Positions 1-5,034 of a stretch of 6,373 nt of DNA are shown here, piece by piece. Positions within the stretch are counted from its first letter, which is position 1, and each line of letters begins with the position of its first letter. The notes beneath the pieces were generated by a model. It was given only the letters and a program-made list of their open reading frames with translations. It was not told the DNA's origin and did no database searches. Source of the DNA: Thiohalobacter sp. (lineage in GTDB: Bacteria > Pseudomonadota > Gammaproteobacteria > DSM-19610); contig JALWRY010000208.1 of NCBI GenBank assembly GCA_027080445.1, positions 1 through 6,373 of the forward strand. Reading direction: 5' to 3'. Made by a program: the position numbers and the translations under genes.

Positions 1-23
1 GCGCTGCGCGCCTCGCAATGACA
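1..23. repeat. Possible tail of a dispersed palindromic repeat
   Basis: The first bases form a GC-rich alternating stretch (GCGCTGCGCGC) followed by CCTCGCAATGACA. This resembles one arm of the short intergenic palindromic repeats ending in CGCAATGAC or starting GTCATTGCG that I recall from many proteobacterial genomes. Only one arm would lie in the window, so the hairpin cannot be confirmed. The frame of dsrN and the +3 frame are both open through here, but neither has a start codon or recognisable protein content that would suggest an upstream gene ending here. Confidence 0.3.
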
Positions 24-45
24 GTTATCCGTACTCGAGTAGAAT
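18..45 (+). promoter_or_regulatory. Candidate sigma70 promoter for dsrN and the following genes
   Basis: ATGACA at 18-23 matches the -35 consensus TTGACA at five of six positions. TAGAAT at 40-45 matches the -10 consensus TATAAT at five of six. The spacer is 16 bp. Transcription would start near 52, leaving a leader of about 25 nt before the dsrN ATG at 77. In A. vinosum dsrN is usually co-transcribed with upstream dsr genes, so a promoter here would make this block a separate or additional unit. The match is by eye and no start site is known. Confidence 0.38.
32..41. promoter_or_regulatory. Perfect 10-bp palindrome in the promoter spacer (possible operator)
   Basis: TACTCGAGTA is a perfect inverted repeat lying between the candidate -35 and -10 and overlapping the first two bases of the -10. 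This is where a repressor or dimeric regulator would interfere with RNA polymerase. It does not match the NarL heptamer pattern (TACYNMT) in either half, so it is not an obvious target of the regulator encoded downstream. A 10-bp palindrome can arise by chance. Confidence 0.25.
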
Positions 46-76
46 CCGGCTTTTCAGGAAGCGAGCTGAGCCTGCC

Positions 77-1468
77 ATGTCACAGATCCTGATCTCGGCC
101 GCACACAAGTCTTCCGGCAAAACCACCGTCACGATCGGACTCTGCGCTGCATTGCGCCAGCGCGGTCTCGCTGTCCAGCCCTTCAAGAAAGGCCCGGACT
201 ACATCGATCCCATGTGGCTGGGACGGGCCGCCGGCCACGACTGCCACAACCTCGATTTCTACACCATGCAGCGCGAGGAAATCCGCGACACCGTTGCCTG
301 GTACGGGCAGTCTGCCGACATCAATATCATCGAAGGTAACAAGGGCCTGTACGATGGCCTGGACCTGGATGGCAGCAACAGCAACGCGGCGCTCGCCAGG
401 CTGGTCGGCGCACCGGCGGTGCTGGTACTCGATGCCCGCGGCATGACCCGTGGCATCGCCCCGCTGATTCTCGGTTACCAGGCATTCGATCCCGATATCA
501 ATATTGCCGGAGTCATTCTCAACCAGCTGGGCGGCAGCCGGCATGAATCCAAACTGCGGGCCGTGATCGAGCACTACACGGATGTTCCGGTTCTTGGCGC
601 CGTTGCCCGCCACACGGATATGGAAATCCTGGAACGCCACCTGGGACTGATACCGAGCAACGAGGAAGCAACCGCGGAACGTCATATCCGCGCCATCGGC
701 GATGCCATCGAACGCCAGGTCGACCTTGACGCACTGATCAGACTGGCCGAAACCTGCCCTTTGCCGCCCGTACCCGCCGCCTCACCCCTGGCAATCAAAC
801 CACTCGACACGCCGTTGCGACTCGGCGTGGCGCGTGATGAAGCCTTTGGTTTTTACTACCCCGGCGACCTCGACGCCATGTCGCAGGCCGGCGCCGAACT
901 GGTTTTTATCGATACTCTCCGTGATACGGAACTGCCCCCACTCGACGGACTGTTCATCGGCGGCGGCTTCCCCGAAACCTGTATGGAAAAGCTGGAAGCC
1001 AATGTGGCGCTGCGCCGTGCCATTCGCCAGGCCATCGAAAACGGCCTGCCAAGCTACGCGGAATGCGGTGGCCTGATGTACCTGTCACGCTCTATCACCT
1101 GGCAGGGGAAATGCTGTGAAATGGTGGGCGTGATACCCGGGGACAGTGTCATGCACCCTCACCCGCAAGGACGCGGTTACGTGCGCCTGGGCGAAACCGG
1201 TGATCCCTTGTGGCCTGCCAGTGAAAACGCCCCGGACGAGATCGCGGCACACGAATTCCACTACTCGGCGCTGGAAAATATGGAGCCGCCGGCTGGCTGG
1301 GAATACAATGTGCTGCGCGGAACGGGCGTCGACGGCAAACACGACGGCTACCGCTGCCATAAGCTGCTGGCCTGTTACACTCACCAGCGCAGCACATCGA
1401 AAAACCGCTGGACTGAACGCTTTTTACACTTTATCCAGACGGGCAAAACACGGCACAATAAGCCATGA
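77..1468 (+). CDS. dsrN: DsrN, glutamine-dependent siroheme amidase (CobB/CbiA family)
   Basis: 463 aa, close to the length of CbiA-type cobyrinate a,c-diamide synthases. The N-terminal ATPase half has a P-loop at residues 10-17 (HKSSGKTT), FKKGPDYIDP at 36-45 and the EGNKGLYDG segment at 86-94. The C-terminal class I glutaminase-like half has GGGFPE at 295-300, the nucleophile Cys330 in AECGGLMYL, HEFHYS at 392-397 and a late His436 (CYTH) where the family has the histidine that activates the cysteine. The family amidates tetrapyrrole carboxylates using ATP and glutamine. In dsr loci the homolog DsrN is assigned the conversion of siroheme to siroamide, the cofactor of DsrAB, in the cytoplasm. 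The call rests on the adjacent dsrR; sequence alone would also fit cobyrinate a,c-diamide synthase, but no cobalamin gene is visible. The ATG at 77 sits just before the P-loop strand and no earlier in-frame start exists in the window. A weak AGGAAG lies 15 nt upstream. Confidence 0.87.
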   Translation: MSQILISAAHKSSGKTTVTIGLCAALRQRGLAVQPFKKGPDYIDPMWLGRAAGHDCHNLDFYTMQREEIRDTVAWYGQSADINIIEGNKGLYDGLDLDGSNSNAALARLVGAPAVLVLDARGMTRGIAPLILGYQAFDPDINIAGVILNQLGGSRHESKLRAVIEHYTDVPVLGAVARHTDMEILERHLGLIPSNEEATAERHIRAIGDAIERQVDLDALIRLAETCPLPPVPAASPLAIKPLDTPLRLGVARDEAFGFYYPGDLDAMSQAGAELVFIDTLRDTELPPLDGLFIGGGFPETCMEKLEANVALRRAIRQAIENGLPSYAECGGLMYLSRSITWQGKCCEMVGVIPGDSVMHPHPQGRGYVRLGETGDPLWPASENAPDEIAAHEFHYSALENMEPPAGWEYNVLRGTGVDGKHDGYRCHKLLACYTHQRSTSKNRWTERFLHFIQTGKTRHNKP

Positions 1469-1503
1469 ACCCGTTTACCGACCGCAAGGGAATACACTTA
1501 TGA
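1465..1503 (+). CDS. 12-codon coupling mini-ORF between dsrN and dsrR
   Basis: An ATG at 1465 overlaps the dsrN stop as ATGA (1465-1468). It opens a 12-codon frame, MNPFTDRKGIHL, whose TGA at 1501-1503 overlaps the dsrR start as ATGA (1500-1503). Ribosomes ending dsrN could restart on the mini-ORF and end exactly at the dsrR start, so the likely role is translational coupling rather than a functional peptide. An AAGGGA at 1487-1492 inside it can serve as the Shine-Dalgarno site of dsrR. The double overlap could be chance; conservation in relatives would decide. Confidence 0.33.
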   Translation: MNPFTDRKGIHL

Positions 1504-1799
1504 TCAGTTTGACGCCTGAAGCTGCCGAACACATCCGTCACTCCGCGACCCAGGGCAACATGGCCGATATGCCCCTGCGCATCGCCGTGACGCGCCGTGA
1601 AGATGGCAGTTTCCACTATGCACTGGGCTTTGACGATATCAACCGGGAGGACGACCATAAATTCCAGTCGGAAGGTATAGAAATTGTTGTCGCCCCCCAG
1701 AGCATGGAACTGTTATCCGGCACAATCATTGATTATGTCGACCTGGATGGCAGCAAGGAAATTATTTTCATCAATCCCAATGACCCGGCCCAGCAATAA
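1500..1799 (+). CDS. dsrR: DsrR, cysteine-free IscA-like protein of the dsr locus
   Basis: 99 aa with an A-type carrier (HesB/IscA) fold: ISLTPEAAEHIR at the N-terminus, LRIAVTRREDGSFHYALGF at 26-44, a central DDHKFQSEGIEIVV segment and IDYVDLDGSKEIIFINPN near the end. IscA and its kin bind Fe-S clusters or iron with three cysteines, one in the SGCSG-type loop and two in a C-terminal CGCG. Here the loop reads REDGSF, the C-terminal motif is gone (the protein stops after FINPNDPAQQ) and there is no cysteine at all. This matches A. vinosum DsrR, an IscA-like protein without cluster-binding cysteines that is needed for efficient sulfur-globule oxidation and is thought to act on dsr gene expression after transcription. 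Placement directly after dsrN agrees. The ATG at 1500 is preceded by AAGGGA at a suitable distance; the same frame is open far upstream inside dsrN, but that part is not IscA-like. Confidence 0.87.
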   Translation: MISLTPEAAEHIRHSATQGNMADMPLRIAVTRREDGSFHYALGFDDINREDDHKFQSEGIEIVVAPQSMELLSGTIIDYVDLDGSKEIIFINPNDPAQQ

Positions 1800-1808
1800 C
1801 GGGGTGCC

Positions 1809-3437
1809 ATGATTGAACCGGATAAGAAGGCAACACAACCACGGCGCCGTCTGCCGCTGCCCGACTGGCCGACAACCCGACAGTTTCTGGCGGCGCTCTC
1901 TGCGCTGGGTATCACCCTGCTTATACTGGGCCTGATCAATATCTGGGACTACCTGCAAGAGGAACAAACCAACTGGTTACCGCTGGCCAACAGCGTCCTG
2001 CTGGTTGGAGGCATTGCACTGCTCGCGTTCACCTTCCACGTCGCCCGCCGCGACCTGGTGGCCCCCCTGTCCGAGCTGCGACACTGGGTCAACGAGATGC
2101 GTAACGGCAAACTCAGCGCACGCCTGCCAAAGTCAGACCAGCCGGATTTCAGTAAACTCTACAAGGATATCAACGCACTGGCAGAGCGGCTGGAGTCCCT
2201 GTCATTGAACATGCAATCCGAAGTTGAGCAACAGACGCACCGCATTCAACAGAAAACGCACTCCCTGGAAATCCTCTATGACATCGCTGCCAACATCAAT
2301 GCCGCCAATGATCTTGAGGATCTGCTGACACGATTCCTTCACACGCTCAAAGATGTTGTGGACGCCAGGGCTGGTACAGTACGCATGCTGACCAGTGAGG
2401 GTGAAATGCAGCTGATTGCCAGCAGTGGCCTCGACCCGGAAGTGGTAAAACAGGAACAGCTCATCAGCATCGACCGATGCCTGTGTGGCCAGGTCGCCCG
2501 CCACGGCGAAGTCTATGCGCTGGATGATCTCAAGGGTTGCGGACAGTTTGCCGGCCGACCGTTCTTTGAATCCGACCGTGTGGAAATGATCGCCGTCCCG
2601 CTACGCTACCGTGGCAAGGTACTGGGTGTATACAATCTGTTCACCGAGCAACACGGTCTGGTCGAGCGCGAGGACATGAAAGACCTGCTCACCAGCGTTG
2701 GCCACCACCTCGGCATGGCGATCGAGAAATCCCGCCTGGACGAAGAAGCCAACCTGCTCTCGATCATGGAAGAACGCACGCGACTGGCCAATGAACTGCA
2801 CGATTCACTGGCGCAAAGTCTCGCCAGCCTGAAATTCCAGGTCCGCGTGCTCGATGAGACCCTGCATAGCGGCGAGGAATCTGCGCTCTGGCAGGAACTG
2901 GAACGTATCGAAAACAGCCTCGATGAAGCCTACACCGAGCTGCGCGAGCTGATCGCCCACTTCCGCGCGCCTATCGACAAGCGCGGGCTGGTTCCCGCCG
3001 TTGAACAGGCGGTTGAACGCTTCCGCCGCGACTCGCAAATCAGCGCTTTCCTGCAACTGGAATGGAACGAGACCAAACTGCCTGCTGAAGTTGAAATACA
3101 GGTCTTGCGCATTATCCAGGAAGCCCTGGCCAATATCCGTAAACACAGCAAGGCCAACGCCGTGCGCGTCCTGATGCGCGCCACGCCAGACCATGATTTT
3201 ATGGTCATGATTGAAGATGACGGTATCGGTATACAGGACAAGGTGATTGAAGGCGGGCCGGGTGAGCACCTCGGCCTGAAAATACTCGAGGAACGCGCCG
3301 CACGCCTGCACGGCAAGATACGAATCGAAAGTGAAAGTGGTGAAGGCACCTGCATTACGCTGACCTTCCCCATTCCTGCCGAAGAAAATAATACGGTGAC
3401 CGTTGAACTTCCCGCACAGCAGGCGAACAAGCTATGA
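1809..3437 (+). CDS. NarX-type membrane sensor histidine kinase with GAF-like domain
   Basis: 542 aa. Two hydrophobic helices (about 26-48 and 58-78) are separated by a polar loop of only about ten residues (YLQEEQTNWL), so there is essentially no periplasmic sensor. A HAMP-like linker (79-131) and a coiled-coil stretch (120-155) follow. A GAF-like domain (about 155-308) holds Cys224-Leu-Cys226-Gly and Cys244 in KGCGQF. The HisKA_3 dimerization domain has the H-box ERTRLANELHDSLAQSL with His331 as likely phosphoacceptor. The HATPase domain has the N-box QEALANIRKHS (Asn442), EDDGIG at 469-474, GEHLGLKIL at 485-493 and GEGT at 511-514. The order matches NarX/NarQ, but the nitrate-binding periplasmic P-box region of NarX is absent. 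It lies 9 bp after dsrR and overlaps the response regulator start by four bases (ATGA), so the two are surely partners. The signal is unknown; the cysteine-bearing GAF suggests a cytoplasmic redox or sulfur signal (inference). Confidence 0.9.
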   Translation: MIEPDKKATQPRRRLPLPDWPTTRQFLAALSALGITLLILGLINIWDYLQEEQTNWLPLANSVLLVGGIALLAFTFHVARRDLVAPLSELRHWVNEMRNGKLSARLPKSDQPDFSKLYKDINALAERLESLSLNMQSEVEQQTHRIQQKTHSLEILYDIAANINAANDLEDLLTRFLHTLKDVVDARAGTVRMLTSEGEMQLIASSGLDPEVVKQEQLISIDRCLCGQVARHGEVYALDDLKGCGQFAGRPFFESDRVEMIAVPLRYRGKVLGVYNLFTEQHGLVEREDMKDLLTSVGHHLGMAIEKSRLDEEANLLSIMEERTRLANELHDSLAQSLASLKFQVRVLDETLHSGEESALWQELERIENSLDEAYTELRELIAHFRAPIDKRGLVPAVEQAVERFRRDSQISAFLQLEWNETKLPAEVEIQVLRIIQEALANIRKHSKANAVRVLMRATPDHDFMVMIEDDGIGIQDKVIEGGPGEHLGLKILEERAARLHGKIRIESESGEGTCITLTFPIPAEENNTVTVELPAQQANKL

Positions 3438-4096
3438 GTCTACGTGTACTACTGATCGATGATCACACCCTGTTCCGGGTGGGCCTCGAAGGCCTGCTGG
3501 CGCACCGTAGTATTGAGGTCATCGCCTCCATTGGCGACGGGCGCGAGGGCCTGCTGCGCGCCGAAGAACTCAAACCGGATGTCGTGCTGCTGGACATGCG
3601 AATGCCCGACATCAATGGCATTGGCGTACTGAGAAAACTGCGCGAATCCGGCTTCCAGAATCCGGTTGTCATGCTCACCACCAGCACCGACGAACGTGAT
3701 CTTGTCGAGTCATTACGCAACGGTGCACAAGGCTACCTGCTCAAGGATATGGAGCCCGACCAGCTGGTCATGGCCCTGCGCGATATCGTCGATGGTAAAA
3801 CCGTCGTGGCGCCGGACCTGGCGCCGGTACTCGCCAAGGTGGTACAGGGCGACGGCACCCTGCCCAACGAAACCTCGCCCTTCGATGACCTGACGCCTCG
3901 CGAAAGTGAAATCCTCAGCCTGCTCGCCGAAGGCCAGAGTAACAAGGTGATCGCCCGCAACCTGGGCATTTCTGACGGGACGGTGAAACTTCATGTCAAG
4001 GCCATCCTGAGAAAACTCGGCGTGCATTCCCGTGTCGAAGCAGCTGTCATTGCCGTCGAACAGGGACTGCGCAACAATCGTGAAAACACCGAATAA
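3434..4096 (+). CDS. NarL/FixJ-family response regulator
   Basis: 220 aa. The receiver domain (about 3-120) has the acidic pair Asp9-Asp10, phosphoacceptor Asp54 in VVLLDMRMPD, Thr82 and Lys104 in YLLKD, a complete and presumably active set. A linker leads to a LuxR-type helix-turn-helix (about 150-212) beginning LTPRESEILSLLAEGQSNK, with recognition helix SDGTVKLHVKAILRKL. That helix is very close to NarL, whose DNA-contacting segment reads TVKVHVK, and the tail SRVEAAV is also NarL-like. DNA specificity may therefore resemble the NarL heptamer pattern, though no clear site was seen by eye upstream of dsrN. It is translationally coupled to the kinase through an ATGA overlap. Targets are not shown by the sequence; the nearby dsr genes are the natural guess. 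Confidence 0.92.
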   Translation: MSLRVLLIDDHTLFRVGLEGLLAHRSIEVIASIGDGREGLLRAEELKPDVVLLDMRMPDINGIGVLRKLRESGFQNPVVMLTTSTDERDLVESLRNGAQGYLLKDMEPDQLVMALRDIVDGKTVVAPDLAPVLAKVVQGDGTLPNETSPFDDLTPRESEILSLLAEGQSNKVIARNLGISDGTVKLHVKAILRKLGVHSRVEAAVIAVEQGLRNNRENTE

Positions 4097-4115
4097 GCGG
4101 CGACGGATCCTGTCT

Positions 4116-4577
4116 ATGAAAACCTTTGAACAACTGATCAACGAGGCACTGGAAGATGTCGAGGAAATCTTTCCCTGGGACCTCGCGGAAGCCCTCGAGG
4201 AAAAACCGGATTTGATGCTACTGGATGTGCGCGAACCGTATGAATATGACGCCATGCACATCAGAAACGCACTGAACGTACCACGCGGCATCCTCGAAAC
4301 GGCCTGCGAATATGACTATGAAGAAACCATACCGGAACTGGTCAACGCGCGTGAACGGGAAATCATTGTGATCTGCCGCTCAGGCAAGCGCAGCGTACTG
4401 GTGGCCCAGGTCATGCAGCAGCTCGGGTACCGGAACGTCAAGTCCCTGAAGACTGGCATGCGCGGCTGGAGCGATGATGACCAGGAAATGGTAGACCGCG
4501 AGGGCAAACCGGTCGATGAAGACAGCGCCATCGAATATTTCACACCAAGATTGCGCCCGGAACAAATGAGCAAGTAA
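4116..4577 (+). CDS. Single-domain rhodanese-like sulfurtransferase
   Basis: 153 aa, no signal peptide, so cytoplasmic. The rhodanese domain runs from about 18 to 125, with LLDVREPYEYDAMHIRNALN (35-54), the active-site loop CRSGKRS starting at Cys87, and YRNVKSLKTGMRGW (105-118) near its end. Cys87 in a six-residue loop is typical of sulfane sulfurtransferases, not of the seven-residue Cdc25/Acr2 type. It has a short acidic N-terminal helix and about 30 extra C-terminal residues (DREGKPVDEDSAIEYFTPRLRP). It lies 19 bp after the response regulator on the same strand. With dsrN-dsrR in the same unit, a role in handling persulfide sulfur during sulfur oxidation is reasonable, but the substrate cannot be read from sequence. 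The frame is open further upstream inside the regulator gene, but homologous sequence starts at MKTFEQL, which supports the ATG at 4116. The Shine-Dalgarno signal is weak. Confidence 0.9.
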   Translation: MKTFEQLINEALEDVEEIFPWDLAEALEEKPDLMLLDVREPYEYDAMHIRNALNVPRGILETACEYDYEETIPELVNAREREIIVICRSGKRSVLVAQVMQQLGYRNVKSLKTGMRGWSDDDQEMVDREGKPVDEDSAIEYFTPRLRPEQMSK

Positions 4578-4583
4578 ACCGCG

Positions 4584-4901
4584 TCAAAGGTAGTGCTTGT
4601 GTTCCTTGCGACGTGTACCGGCCTTCTGTGACACCACACCGTGGATAGCCTCGATGCCGGGTATCTCCAGTTTCTCGTCGTAGCCTTCGTTCACGCATTT
4701 CAGGAAATAGCGCTCACCTTCAATGCGTAACTGGCGAAAATACAGCTCCTCCTCGTACTGGGCCACCACGTAACAACCATCCTGAACCAGACCTTCCGGG
4801 TCTATAATGATGATGCAACCGTCCTTGAACTCCGGCTCCATCATGTCACCCAGCACCCGCAGGGCAAACGGTTCGCTGGCGGAACAACCTGTCGCTTCCA
4901 C
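4584..4901 (-). CDS. Stand-alone LexA/S24-like domain protein lacking the catalytic serine
   Basis: 105 aa, no helix-turn-helix. The core is recognisable as the LexA/UmuD/phage-repressor C-terminal (S24) domain: FALRVLGDMMEPEFKDGCII at 12-31, IDPEGLVQDGCYVVAQYEEELYFRQL at 33-58, then YFLKCVNEGY and IEAIHGVV. In active members the first motif reads GDSMEP and contains the nucleophilic serine; here it is GDMMEP (ATG codon in place of Ser, residue 20). The catalytic lysine, as in LexA TVKRL, aligns with Arg56 in YFRQL. A Ser-Lys protease is therefore unlikely, and a binding or regulatory role is more probable. Four cysteines (6, 29, 43, 69) are notable for its size. The GTG start at 4901 is supported by a GAGGT seven bases upstream and an in-frame TAG a little further up, so no N-terminal DNA-binding domain is missing. 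It converges with the rhodanese gene. Confidence 0.8.
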   Translation of the reverse strand: MEATGCSASEPFALRVLGDMMEPEFKDGCIIIIDPEGLVQDGCYVVAQYEEELYFRQLRIEGERYFLKCVNEGYDEKLEIPGIEAIHGVVSQKAGTRRKEHKHYL

Positions 4902-4908
4902 GATAACT

Positions 4909-4913
4909 ACCTC
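4909..4913 (-). promoter_or_regulatory. Ribosome binding site of the S24-like gene
   Basis: GAGGT on the minus strand ends seven bases before the GTG at 4901. It fixes the GTG as the start, since an in-frame TAG lies just upstream and no ATG intervenes. Confidence 0.65.
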
Positions 4914-4939
4914 AAATTTCTATCAATTCCCGGTTGCGC

Positions 4940-4948
4940 ATTTTAGCA
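4940..4948 (-). promoter_or_regulatory. Extended -10 promoter of the S24-like gene
   Basis: On the minus strand the sequence reads TGCTAAAAT, an extended -10 (TGn followed by TAAAAT, five of six to TATAAT). Transcription would start around 4933, giving a leader of about 30 nt. No good -35 lies at 16-18 bp, which is usual for extended -10 promoters. No LexA-type operator (CTGT-N8-ACAG) was seen nearby, so SOS control is not indicated. Confidence 0.5.
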
Positions 4949-4971
4949 CGATACCGCATCAACAATCGCGT

Positions 4972-4998
4972 TAAAGTAAGCGTGCGCCGCGCCGTCAA
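4972..4998 (+). promoter_or_regulatory. Candidate sigma28 (FliA) promoter of the HDOD gene
   Basis: TAAAGTAA at 4972-4979 and GCCGTCAA at 4991-4998 are separated by exactly 11 bp. The enterobacterial FliA consensus is TAAAGTTT-N11-GCCGATAA, so each half matches at six of eight positions with the right spacing. Transcription would start near 5005-5010, about 25-30 nt before the GTG at 5035 and its strong Shine-Dalgarno site. No comparable sigma70 promoter was seen on this strand of the spacer. This points to co-regulation with late flagellar or chemotaxis genes. Confidence 0.55.
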
Positions 4999-5023
4999 AG
5001 ACAGCAGCACTGACTTGATTTTA

Positions 5024-5029
5024 GAGGAA
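5024..5029 (+). promoter_or_regulatory. Ribosome binding site of the HDOD gene
   Basis: GAGGAA ends five bases before a GTG codon at 5035. This strong site supports the GTG start; the resulting N-terminus (MTPQDLVTRNVRLVSLPEV) matches the usual beginning of HDOD domains. Confidence 0.7.
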
Positions 5030-5034
5030 TTTCC

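Larger units (their letters stand above)
77..4577 (+). other. Probable five-gene transcription unit dsrN-dsrR-kinase-regulator-rhodanese
   Basis: Five genes on one strand are joined by a coupling mini-ORF (31 bp between dsrN and dsrR), a 9-bp gap, a 4-bp overlap and a 19-bp gap. No terminator-like hairpin with a T-run is visible in the gaps. Whether the unit continues upstream into other dsr genes cannot be seen. Confidence 0.7.

Noticed and set aside
1..76. NarL heptamer sites before dsrN
   Set aside because: TACTCGA only partly resembles TACYNMT and the other half is the same by symmetry; no convincing pair was found.
80..685. Minus-strand open frame of about 200 codons
   Set aside because: It lies wholly antisense to the conserved ATPase half of dsrN and has no recognisable motif; typical shadow frame in GC-rich DNA. 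The same applies to the minus-strand frames at 2805-3311, 3713-4291 and 5188-6021.
77..1468. Cobalamin gene (cobB/cbiA) as the primary call
   Set aside because: The sequence family fits, but the directly following cysteine-free IscA-like dsrR and the absence of any cobalamin gene in the window favour DsrN.
362..1756. 17-bp exact repeat GACCTGGATGGCAGCAA at 362-378 (dsrN) and 1740-1756 (dsrR)
   Set aside because: Both copies are in frame and encode DLDGS with common codons inside unrelated folds; best explained as chance plus codon preference.
1146..1799. A 217-residue protein with an N-terminal extension before the IscA-like domain
   Set aside because: The extension overlaps dsrN in another frame and has the arginine/threonine-rich look of out-of-frame translation; the ATG at 1500 has a suitable Shine-Dalgarno site and gives a normal-length DsrR.
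4032..4577. Longer rhodanese starting inside the response regulator gene
   Set aside because: The extra 28 residues are out-of-frame translation of the conserved LuxR-type domain; the ATG at 4116 gives the natural start.
4902..5034. SOS box for the LexA-like gene
   Set aside because: No CTGT-N8-ACAG palindrome is present in the divergent spacer; the single ACAG at about 5001 has no partner.
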